DNA from: Prolixibacteraceae bacterium
GTDB lineage: Bacteria; Bacteroidota; Bacteroidia; Bacteroidales; Prolixibacteraceae
Direction of reading: 5' to 3'
DNA length: 22,040 nt
Assembly (NCBI GenBank): GCA_003516705.1
Contig: DPCJ01000021.1
Coordinates: 1 to 22,040, forward strand
Part shown: positions 14,039 through 20,834 of the stretch, piece after piece
Position numbering within the stretch: the first letter of the stretch is position 1
How the letters are laid out: each line of letters begins with the position of its first letter
Program-made: the position numbers and the translations under genes
The notes under the pieces: model-generated
Seen by the model: the letters and a program-made list of their open reading frames with translations, nothing else
What the model was told of the DNA's origin: nothing
Databases searched by the model: none

Positions 14039-14671
14039 TTATTCCCAGTTTCCGGCGTTATTGATGGTCTCGGTTAGTGAACCCACTTTTAGTCCGGGAT
14101 ATTTTTCATTGGTGCGGCGGGTGTCGTTTAAGTTGATGACCAACTGACGGTCGAGGTCGCGCAATACCACATTGTTGTGTGCCCTTGCTTCAAAAACCGG
14201 AACACCGATTCCCGAGCCTGTCATGATTACTGTGGCGCCCAGCGTGAATTCTGCCGGCTCACCAGGAATAGGGATTATTTTCAAACTTTTTGCATCGTAA
14301 TCTTTCCCGAATGTAGCTTCTTTGGCATTCACACGAAGACTGTCGCTGATAATCAAACCCATTTGAATTGCTTTCTTTTCAGTAATTCCGGCTTCCATCA
14401 TACTGTCGGTAAGTTCACCAACCTTACGAACTGTAATCACCGATTCGTTTTCAAGAAAATTAATAAGGGTATCCCAGCTTCCGGTAAACTTGCCATAAAC
14501 TCCTTTGTACGCCAGCTCAGCTTTTCTGATATCTTTCAGCCTTTCAATAGTGGCATCGTAGCGAACTTTTTTTGCTTTTTCAAATTCGATAGGTCGCTGA
14601 ATGCTTTTATAAATAAAAAAAGCAAGTACAATAGCAACTATTGAAAGTAAGATTTGCAGTACAGTTTTCAT
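14039..14671 (-). CDS. Membrane-anchored protein of unknown function
   Basis: The product of 210 residues starts MKTVLQILLSIVAIVLAFFIYK, a single N-terminal membrane helix, followed by a soluble domain probably outside the inner membrane. The helix is followed by RPIEFEKAKKVRYDATIERLKDIRKAELAY, a long amphipathic helix. A segment containing YGKFTGSWDTLINFLEN follows, reminiscent of pilin-like or pseudopilin architecture, but with no prepilin cleavage motif. No family is recognised with confidence. The start at 14671 is chosen because the upstream ATG at 14713 adds 14 residues lying in front of the membrane helix, though 14713 remains possible. It heads the operon with DUF3822 and rsmD and is divergent from the helicase gene. 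Confidence 0.75.
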   Translation of the reverse strand: MKTVLQILLSIVAIVLAFFIYKSIQRPIEFEKAKKVRYDATIERLKDIRKAELAYKGVYGKFTGSWDTLINFLENESVITVRKVGELTDSMMEAGITEKKAIQMGLIISDSLRVNAKEATFGKDYDAKSLKIIPIPGEPAEFTLGATVIMTGSGIGVPVFEARAHNNVVLRDLDRQLVINLNDTRRTNEKYPGLKVGSLTETINNAGNWE

Positions 14672-14766
14672 TTTTATAATTTTAAATAGTTCGATTTTTT
14701 TGATTGCCTGCAAATTTAAAAAAAAATATAAATTACTTTCCTTTAGCCTGAGTTATTTTAGAACCG

Positions 14767-16191
14767 ATGTTAAAAAATCATTTGAAGTCAATCCTGACAG
14801 GAAACCTGCAATTTTCGCCCACACCGGGGCAATTGCAATTGGTTGAACTGCTGGCAGAAGCCATAACTTCTGATGCTGTTGATGAAGTGCTGCTTGTAAA
14901 GGGTTATGCAGGTACCGGAAAAACGTCGATGCTGTACTCGCTTGTAAAAACGCTCGAATCGTTTAAAATAAAAACAGTGCTGTTAGCGCCAACCGGCAGG
15001 GCTGCCAAGGTGCTTGCCGGTTACACCGGAAATCCGGCTTACACAATTCACAAAAAAGTGTACAGACAGATGTCGTCGGCTGATGGTTTTGGCCGTTTCA
15101 GTCTCGATAAAAACCTGCATAAAAACACCTGGTTTATTGTCGATGAAGCTTCAATGATTTCGAACGAAACTACCGAGAACTCTGTTTTTGGCAGTGGCCG
15201 GCTGCTCGACGACCTGCTTGAATATGTTTATTCAGGCGAAAACTGCCGGCTTGTTTTGGTTGGCGACACAGCCCAGCTTCCGCCGGTGGGTCTGGCAATC
15301 AGTCCTGCCCTTGAGGTTGCTTCGCTCGAAGAATACGGATTCTCTGTAAAATGGGTGGAACTGACTGAAGTTGTGCGTCAGGCCGAAGGTTCTGGGATAT
15401 TAACCAACGCCACGCAGTTGAGAACACGTGTAAGCGAAAGCAACGCGGAGCCTGGTTTCTTTCCGGTTCAACTCAAAAGTTTTGATGATATTGAACGGAT
15501 TTCGGGGGCTGAACTTATTGAAAGCGTTTCAACCAGTTACGACAGGTTTGGATTGTTCGAAACCATTGTGGTTACACGGTCGAACAAACGGGCCAACCTT
15601 TTTAACAAAGGAATTCGCGGGTCGATTTTGTATAAGGAAAACGAAATTGAACGCGGCGACCTGTTGATGGTGGTGAAAAACAATTACTTCTGGGCGCAGG
15701 GACAAACCGATTTCGAATTTATTGCCAACGGCGATATTGCCGAAGTGGTTCATATTGGCAAATACGAGGATTTGTATGGGTTCAGGTTTGCCAATGTAAG
15801 TTTACGGTTTGTCGATTACGGTAACGTTGAAATCGATTGTAAAATATTTCTCGATACACTGAGTATTGAATCGGCTTCGTTTCCATACGAGCAAAACAGA
15901 AAGCTTTTTGATGCTGTCTCGGAAGATTACGCCGAAATACGCAACAAACGCGAACGCTTTAAAAAGGTGCGCGACAACCCGTATTTTAATGCTTTACAGG
16001 TAAAATATGCCTACGCACTTACCTGCCACAAGGCGCAGGGTGGCCAGTGGAAAGCTGTTTACATCGACCATGGCTACCTCACCGACGACATGCTTGATAC
16101 CGAGTTTTACCGCTGGCTGTACACCGCCTTTACGAGGCCAACTGAAAAACTTTTCCTGGTGAATTTTGATAAAGGATTTTTTGAATTGTAG
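14767..16191 (+). CDS. RecD/Dda-like superfamily 1 DNA helicase
   Basis: The 474-residue protein is an ATP-dependent SF1B helicase. Walker A is GYAGTGKT (46-53), motif Ia is LAPTGRAAKVL, Walker B is VDEASM (125-130), and motif III is GDTAQLPPVG (166-175). A UvrD_C_2-type C-terminal part has YAYALTCHKAQGGQW (about 418-432) and LYTAFTRPTEKLFLVNF. It lacks the N-terminal region of RecD and is close in size to Dda-like 5'-3' helicases, so a role in repair or replication-fork handling rather than RecBCD is likely. It stands alone on the plus strand. A group II intron fragment lies immediately after its stop. Confidence 0.9.
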   Translation: MLKNHLKSILTGNLQFSPTPGQLQLVELLAEAITSDAVDEVLLVKGYAGTGKTSMLYSLVKTLESFKIKTVLLAPTGRAAKVLAGYTGNPAYTIHKKVYRQMSSADGFGRFSLDKNLHKNTWFIVDEASMISNETTENSVFGSGRLLDDLLEYVYSGENCRLVLVGDTAQLPPVGLAISPALEVASLEEYGFSVKWVELTEVVRQAEGSGILTNATQLRTRVSESNAEPGFFPVQLKSFDDIERISGAELIESVSTSYDRFGLFETIVVTRSNKRANLFNKGIRGSILYKENEIERGDLLMVVKNNYFWAQGQTDFEFIANGDIAEVVHIGKYEDLYGFRFANVSLRFVDYGNVEIDCKIFLDTLSIESASFPYEQNRKLFDAVSEDYAEIRNKRERFKKVRDNPYFNALQVKYAYALTCHKAQGGQWKAVYIDHGYLTDDMLDTEFYRWLYTAFTRPTEKLFLVNFDKGFFEL

Positions 16192-16269
16192 AAAAACGTG
16201 GGTTTATTTCTTTACTGGAACTCTACACTCTACTACAACCTGATACGGGTTTATTTCCTATGACTTAGT

Positions 16270-16353
16270 GAACCGCCGTGTACGAGACCCGTACGCACGG
16301 TGGTGTGAGAGGTGCTCCGGTGGGCTTAATTGCTCACCAGCCATCTACTCGAT
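16270..16353 (+). mobile_element. 5'-truncated group II intron remnant (domains V and VI)
   Basis: Positions 16271-16304 form a 34-nt domain V. The 9-bp lower stem is ACCGCCGTG/CACGGTGGT (one G-T pair). A two-base CG bulge sits at 16294-16295, and a 4-bp upper stem TACG/CGTA closes a 5-nt loop. Positions 16307-16350 form domain VI. GAG pairs with CTC and AGGTG (16310-16314) with CATCT (16342-16346), leaving A347 (position 16347) as a bulged branch-point adenosine seven bases from the 3' end (counting it), which is CTACTCGAT at 16353. A distal helix GGTGGGC/GCTCACC lies inside. No reverse transcriptase ORF or intron 5' end is present, so this is a non-autonomous remnant. The left boundary lies somewhere in 16192-16269, after the helicase stop. 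Confidence 0.85.
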
Positions 16354-16366
16354 TATGCAAAGTAAT

Positions 16367-17395
16367 TTATATCCTTTTGATTCTATTTATATCATAATTT
16401 CTATTCATAAACTTTAGGGTTTTAGGTTGCACTTTGGGTTTGACTTTTAATAATTTTTCCGCTTGTACCTTTTCTGAAAATGTTATTACACTTGCTTTAG
16501 AAGGGAATAAGTCAATATGTTTAATTATATTCCAGAGAAGATTAAAAACCAAATCATCTGTAAATAGTACATCTTCTACAGTAATATTATTGGAATTACC
16601 GTCGTGTACAAATTGACTTCTTTTAGTGTAAAGACTCCGAATCTTTTCCTCGAATTTATTTTCTTCCCAGTATCCAACCCAGCCAATGAATGCTTCTGCT
16701 CTTTCGGGTAAACTTTCAGAATATTTATCTCCTTGCTCGGTAAGCAACATTTCCACAATTATCATATTCCATAGAAAGCTATATTCTATATCCCGAGATT
16801 GCATGCTTTTTCCAGACATCGTTGCCGCCCTAATAATCGTTTCTTTCCATTTTTTTTGAATTTTATTGTTCGAAGAAATCAGTTTTAGTAAGTCAAAAAA
16901 GTAAAAATCTTTATGAAATTCTTTCCAGCGCTTATCAAGTCTGAATGGAAGTACTTTATTTTCAGAGTAACTATTTAGATTAGCTTCAAAAATGTTTTTA
17001 TTTATGAAAAACCGTTTCCCAGTTCCCCTTGTTTTGATAATTCCAAATTGAGAATTATTATCTCTAGCACAATAACCCAACTGTGAAGAGGAGATTAAAT
17101 TAATAGCATTTTCAATTAACTCACGACACTCGAATTCTTTTTGTTCTGGAACTCCTTTAAATTGAATAATTGCAAATGTTTTAGATTCTTTAAAGAAATT
17201 GACATCGGGAATTTTCTTGTCAATTTTAGATAATACAATAGGAAGTCCAATTCTCTTTCTAATTCTCGCCAATTTATTTGCTTCAACGAAGATTACTCGT
17301 CCAACAGATAATTCTCCTTTTAAATCTTTTGAGATTTCAAGATGATATACTGGAGAAATATATAACCAATTGCTATTTTTTTGAATTGTACTCAT
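16367..17395 (-). CDS. HEPN-domain protein, ApeA-HEPN-like candidate RNase
   Basis: The 342-residue protein has an uncharacterised N-terminal half (about 1-165) and a C-terminal helical domain. In that domain LYTKRSQFVHDG contains the RxxxxH motif (Arg259-His264). The preceding helices SRDIEYSFLWNMIIVEMLLTE and LPERAEAFIGWVGYWEE match the layout of Apea-like HEPN domains. HEPN proteins are commonly metal-independent RNases in phage defence, toxin-antitoxin or abortive infection systems; that role here is inference. It is a solitary gene, visibly more AT-rich than its neighbours, flanked by an intron remnant and a tandem repeat array, all consistent with horizontal gain. No antitoxin or partner gene is adjacent. 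Confidence 0.72.
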   Translation of the reverse strand: MSTIQKNSNWLYISPVYHLEISKDLKGELSVGRVIFVEANKLARIRKRIGLPIVLSKIDKKIPDVNFFKESKTFAIIQFKGVPEQKEFECRELIENAINLISSSQLGYCARDNNSQFGIIKTRGTGKRFFINKNIFEANLNSYSENKVLPFRLDKRWKEFHKDFYFFDLLKLISSNNKIQKKWKETIIRAATMSGKSMQSRDIEYSFLWNMIIVEMLLTEQGDKYSESLPERAEAFIGWVGYWEENKFEEKIRSLYTKRSQFVHDGNSNNITVEDVLFTDDLVFNLLWNIIKHIDLFPSKASVITFSEKVQAEKLLKVKPKVQPKTLKFMNRNYDINRIKRI

Positions 17396-17632
17396 TAATT
17401 ATTTGGCATAACGTCTGTGTTTCTGTAAAACTACATTTATTTCGGCCTTACCGGTTACCGATTTGTCGCCAATCCGGCTGGCTATAGGTAGTTTTCGGTT
17501 GAAGTTTTTCATTTGGTGTTTCTTAATTTCCAGAGTACTTGGTTCAAGCGGTTTTGTTTTTGGTTTCGGTTTTAAAAGTAAAAATTATCGGGCAATAAAT
17601 CAACCTGAGCTATAAGTTTAATACAGTAAATA
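17396..17632. other. Intergenic region upstream of the HEPN gene
   Basis: No gene is supported in these 237 bp. The end next to the HEPN start is AT-rich, with a loose -7-like TAGTTTTA on the minus strand at about 17424-17431, though a matching -33 is not seen. The central part has G/T-rich and C/G-rich short repeats (for example CCTTACC, GGTTACC). It leads into the 42-bp tandem array. Confidence 0.5.
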
Positions 17633-17907
17633 TTTGATAACGTGTCGCCCAACCGGTTGGTGAGGTCATGGGATAACTCCCAAAGGTTGCCCAAGCGTTA
17701 GTTGGAGCCGTGGGATAACTCCCAAAGGTTGCCCAAGCATTAGTTGGAGCCATGGGATAACTCCCAAGCCTTGTCCAAACGGTTAGTGAGGTCATGGGAT
17801 AACTCCCAAGCCTTGTCCAAACGGTTGGTGAGGTCATGGGATAACTCCCACAGGTTGCCCAGGCGTCAGTTGGAGCCATGAGAAAACTCGCAAAGGTTGC
17901 CTAACCG
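17633..17907. repeat. 42-bp tandem repeat array with two unit types
   Basis: Five full 42-bp units start at 17669, 17711, 17753, 17795 and 17837. A degenerate partial unit lies at each end (17633-17668 and 17879-17907). Every full unit begins TGGGATAACTCCCA, itself a 5-bp hairpin TGGGA/TCCCA with loop TAAC. The second half occurs in two types. Type A (units 1, 2, 5) ends like GTTAGTTGGAGCC, and type B (units 3, 4) ends like GGTTAGTGAGGTC. No spacers separate units, so it is not CRISPR. It lies downstream of the GH43-like gene stop (17932) on the minus strand and upstream of the HEPN gene start. Confidence 0.9.
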
Positions 17908-17931
17908 AAAAATGAAAGTGTAATTAAATGA

Positions 17932-19032
17932 TTATTTAAAATCCATTTTCCAGTGTTCGGCAATGGCCTTCAGTTCTTTTTTGGTAAGGTAAGTAACAGC
18001 GCCATGTTTGGGACTTTTGAAATTGGTCGCTTTCATTACACCTTCGTTAAAATGCCCCAGATTCCTGTAGTTTACAAAATCATCTGTTTCGCTGAAACCC
18101 ATGTTACTTGGCCTGGCACCATACACATCGTACATCAGCACCCAGGTGTTGGTTCCCAAACGTTTGAAAAGGTTGGGTGCCTCGGTCGCCACTTTTTCGG
18201 GGTCGATGCGTGTAGAATCGGTTTTGTACCCTTCGTTAATTTTGTCGGAAACCGAATGCAAAATCTTAGCGCCTGAAACATAAAAAAGCTGATATTGATC
18301 GCCAACTTTGGTAATATCGCCATCGAGCCCTCCAATTTCAGTTATTTTCCTGGGCGATGTTTCCAGCTTTGTAAAATTATCGTCGGTATATGAATAATAC
18401 ATGTGGCACTCTTTGTTGTTGTAGCGAATGGTAAAATAAACCATCATTTTCCCAGCCGCAGGGTCAAAAATGGTTTCGGGAGCCCATGAACAATCAATGT
18501 CGCCAAGTTCGGGAAATGCTTTATCGACTCTGAAATCAGAATGTGTCCAGTGAATAAGGTCATACGATTTCATCAGCACTATAGCGCGGTTGTTGCCCCA
18601 GCCATATTTTTCGGCAGGGCGTTCAAACTCGGTGTCGCGGAATCCTGCCCGCTTGCCAAAAATGTGCAGGTCGGTCATTGCCAGATAAAAAGCGCCATCC
18701 GGCCCCCGGGCAATGTGAGGGTCGCGAACCCCTTTTTGTTCGGCCAGCTGAGAACCAATAAAAACAGGATTACCACCATTGACATCGGTAAATGTATAAC
18801 CATCGCAGCTTATCGCCATATAAGCCGATTGATTCTGGTCTTTGAAATAAACCAGCAGGTATCCTGCAAAATCCTTTTCAGTCAATTTCGGGTTGTTTTT
18901 CGGTTTTTCTAATTGTGCCACAATTTCGATACCTGTTGGAGCTGTTGTTCCCTGTGCATTTTGAGAATATACGTGATTTACCGGAAGCAGGCATGATAAA
19001 ATCAGCGTGATGTGATAAAGTTTAGTCTTCAT
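17932..19032 (-). CDS. Secreted GH43-like glycosidase
   Basis: This 366-residue protein has a signal peptide (about 1-24, ending VYSQ) and a five-bladed beta-propeller of the glycoside hydrolase clan F type, best matching family 43. The motif KGVRDPHIARG carries Asp104, a candidate base. DIDCSWAPETIFD (178-190) is in the typical second position, and TEAPNLFKR carries Glu284, the likely acid. Substrate is probably an arabinose- or xylose-containing polysaccharide, but sub-family is not certain. Export to the periplasm or beyond is predicted. No susC/susD pair lies adjacent, so it is not in an obvious polysaccharide utilisation locus. The 42-bp repeat array follows its stop. Confidence 0.85.
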   Translation of the reverse strand: MKTKLYHITLILSCLLPVNHVYSQNAQGTTAPTGIEIVAQLEKPKNNPKLTEKDFAGYLLVYFKDQNQSAYMAISCDGYTFTDVNGGNPVFIGSQLAEQKGVRDPHIARGPDGAFYLAMTDLHIFGKRAGFRDTEFERPAEKYGWGNNRAIVLMKSYDLIHWTHSDFRVDKAFPELGDIDCSWAPETIFDPAAGKMMVYFTIRYNNKECHMYYSYTDDNFTKLETSPRKITEIGGLDGDITKVGDQYQLFYVSGAKILHSVSDKINEGYKTDSTRIDPEKVATEAPNLFKRLGTNTWVLMYDVYGARPSNMGFSETDDFVNYRNLGHFNEGVMKATNFKSPKHGAVTYLTKKELKAIAEHWKMDFK

Positions 19033-19501
19033 TCGTAGTTGATTTTTTGGTTTGCTAAGTTAGAATACTCTGTACGTTTTTAGGGGAAGAATGCAATAAT
19101 TCTAAAAAAATCAAATAACGTAATCAGTCTTGTCCCAAAATCCGGAGAAATTATTACGCATCCTTTTGCTATTTTTTATTCGATAATTGTTGCAAGTTCA
19201 GCATTCGCTGCCCGCTTAAAAAACCGGGTGGGAGGATTATGTTAGTCACGATTTAAAAAGACGATTCGCTGCATCACCAGGGCAGTTTTTCAAACAAGTG
19301 ACAGGGGATCAGGGGAGTCGTCATCCACGGGTTGAAACCCGTGGTTATTCAAATTTAACCCGTTCCGGGTTTTCCAGCTCCGGGGTTTTATCCCTCAATA
19401 ACCCAATCACCCATTCACTCAATTACATTCTGCCAATCCAGCATCGTTTTCAATCCAGCATCGGTCTTTCCAGTATCCAGTATCCGGATTTCATCCGCTA
19501 C
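19033..19501. other. Gene-free region between the GH43-like gene and rnz
   Basis: No ORF here is credible. Working rightward it holds AT-rich sequence likely to contain the GH43-like promoter (minus strand). Two perfect hairpins follow at 19325-19344 and 19357-19371. An 8-bp periodic tract lies at about 19403-19442 (CCAATCAC and variants). A 7-bp periodic tract lies at about 19451-19497, with AGTATCC twice in a row and CCAGCATC copies. The rnz stop sits at its right edge. Confidence 0.6.
19325..19371. repeat. Pair of perfect hairpins, REP-like
   Basis: CCACGGGTT (19325-19333) and AACCCGTGG (19336-19344) form a 9-bp stem around GA. Thirteen bases later AACCCG (19357-19362) and CGGGTT (19366-19371) form a 6-bp stem around TTC. 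Both contain the shared core AACCCG. The tight pairing in non-coding DNA resembles repetitive extragenic palindromes; no RAYT-type transposase is present in the window. Neither hairpin has a following T-run. Confidence 0.7.
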
Positions 19502-20437
19502 TCAGCTTCTTGCTTCGCGCTCCGAAAGTATGGAGTAAGTTTTTCCCTCGCGGGCGATTTCGGTGTTTTCGAAAATTTCGCGGGCTTCCTTTTCAAACAG
19601 GGCAAGGTTGTGGTAGCGTGCCGAAAAATGACCAATCAGCAGTTTTTTTGCGTTGGTGAGCTTTGCCATTTCGGCTGCGTCGTTGGTGGTGGAGTGCAGC
19701 GTTTTTTCGGCGAACTCGCGCATGTCTTTTAAAAATGTAGCTTCATGATACAGCATATCAACCTGCTGAACTACTTCGGCAATGGGCGGATAAAAGGCTG
19801 TGTCGGTACAAAATGCATACTGTCGGGGCTGAAAGGGTGGCCATGTCAGCCGTTCGTTTGGAATTACATCGCCTTCGGGGGTTGTGTAATCGGCACCGGA
19901 TTTAATCTCCCTGACTTTTGCTACCGGGATTTTGTACGCCTCAATCATGTCGCGGCGGATGTTGGCTTCGCGGGGCAACTCACGAATCAGAAATCCACAG
20001 GTCGAAATGCTGTGTTTTACAGGGAAGGAGAGTACTTCCACTTTTTTGTCGATAAAAATCTGTCGTGGTTTTTTAAAATCGAGTGGATGAAAAACGGGGG
20101 TTACAGTCATTTCACCTTTAATAAAATCGAGCTGTGGCTGAATGAGGTTCTTGATTTCGGATGGTGCATAAATGTGAAGGTCGGATTTAATTCCCAGCAG
20201 GTTCATGGTCGATATCAGCCCGATGAGACCATAATAGTGGTCGCCGTGAAGGTGAGAAATAAAGATGTGTTTTATTTTACTGAACCCGATTTTGTTGCGG
20301 CGGAGTTGTATCTGGGTTCCTTCTCCGCAATCGAGTAAAAAAAACCGCCCAAGCAGGTTTACTACCTGGGCGGTTGGATATCTGTCTGATGTGGGTAGTG
20401 CTGAATTACTTCCGAGTATGGTTATTTCAAAGGGCAT
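19502..20437 (-). CDS. rnz: Ribonuclease Z (tRNase Z)
   Basis: The 311-residue metallo-beta-lactamase-fold nuclease removes 3' trailers from tRNA precursors. The zinc motif SHLHGDHYYG holds His62, His64, Asp66 and His67. His142, Asp212 in CTDTAFY and His270 in GHFSARY complete the two-metal site. The N-terminus LGSNSALPTSDRYPTAQ is typical of bacterial tRNase Z. An exosite-like insertion covers about 155-200, as in other RNase Z enzymes. Its ATG lies inside the end of the STAS gene, an 11-bp overlap that implies coupled translation. rpsA lies upstream on the same strand. Motifs make the call secure. Confidence 0.95.
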   Translation of the reverse strand: MPFEITILGSNSALPTSDRYPTAQVVNLLGRFFLLDCGEGTQIQLRRNKIGFSKIKHIFISHLHGDHYYGLIGLISTMNLLGIKSDLHIYAPSEIKNLIQPQLDFIKGEMTVTPVFHPLDFKKPRQIFIDKKVEVLSFPVKHSISTCGFLIRELPREANIRRDMIEAYKIPVAKVREIKSGADYTTPEGDVIPNERLTWPPFQPRQYAFCTDTAFYPPIAEVVQQVDMLYHEATFLKDMREFAEKTLHSTTNDAAEMAKLTNAKKLLIGHFSARYHNLALFEKEAREIFENTEIAREGKTYSILSEREARS

Positions 20438-20795
20438 CTGGTCTCAGATTTTCCTTTTTTTCCAGCAAATTCTGTGCTTCTTCCACCGTATTTGTAATAA
20501 GCAAAATGGTGTCGAGCATCGAAATTTTAACCAGATTATCCACGTCGGGCTGCAACCCACAAAGAATAAACGTTCCAATGGCATCTTCACACAGCCGGTT
20601 GGCAACAAGTACCGAGCGTAACCCCGATGAGTCGCAGTAAATACAACTGCTTAAATCGAGAATAATGTTTTTTTCGCCCTTGTTGTTTACCATTACCAGC
20701 TCCGATTTTAAACCGGGAGCGTTGTTGGTATCAAGTCTGTCGGAATTTACCTTAATCAAGGTATGATTTCCATTCTTTGTAATCTCGAATGCCAT
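20427..20795 (-). CDS. STAS domain anti-sigma factor antagonist
   Basis: This 122-residue protein is a single STAS domain, similar in size to SpoIIAA/RsbV. The phosphoacceptor segment is CIYCDSSGLRSVL, with Ser56 or Ser57 in DSSG as the likely site. A LDLSSC strand precedes it and CGLQPDVDNLVKISMLD follows, as in the family. Such proteins bind anti-sigma kinases and are switched by serine phosphorylation, but no kinase or phosphatase gene is nearby, so the target is unknown. The start is 39 bp downstream of the rpsA stop with no hairpin between, and the stop overlaps the rnz start, so the three may be co-transcribed. Confidence 0.9.
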   Translation of the reverse strand: MAFEITKNGNHTLIKVNSDRLDTNNAPGLKSELVMVNNKGEKNIILDLSSCIYCDSSGLRSVLVANRLCEDAIGTFILCGLQPDVDNLVKISMLDTILLITNTVEEAQNLLEKKENLRPDAL

Positions 20796-20834
20796 GCCTC
20801 AATTTACGAAATTCTGCTTAAATGCAAACTTTTA

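Noticed and set aside
14177..14644. Plus-strand 155-residue open frame
   Set aside because: Antisense to the membrane-anchored protein gene. High Phe/Asn/Cys content is typical of reversed coding DNA.
17610..17879. Minus-strand open frame of 89 residues with 14-residue repeats
   Set aside because: It is open only because the 42-bp repeat length is divisible by three. The repeat differs between units at the DNA level without a protein-like pattern, there is no signal, and no homologue is recognised.
17633..17907. CRISPR array or integron attC series
   Set aside because: Units are contiguous with no unique spacers, and there is no cas gene. The period of 42 bp leaves no room for cassettes, and core sites GTTRRRY/RYYYAAC are not paired as attC requires.
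19745..20338. Plus-strand 197-residue open frame inside rnz
   Set aside because: Antisense shadow of rnz, whose motifs are all intact on the minus strand.
20796..20834. Promoter for the STAS gene in the 39-bp gap after rpsA
   Set aside because: The only TAnnTTG-like string touches the start codon, leaving no room for a transcription start and leader. Read-through from rpsA is more likely.
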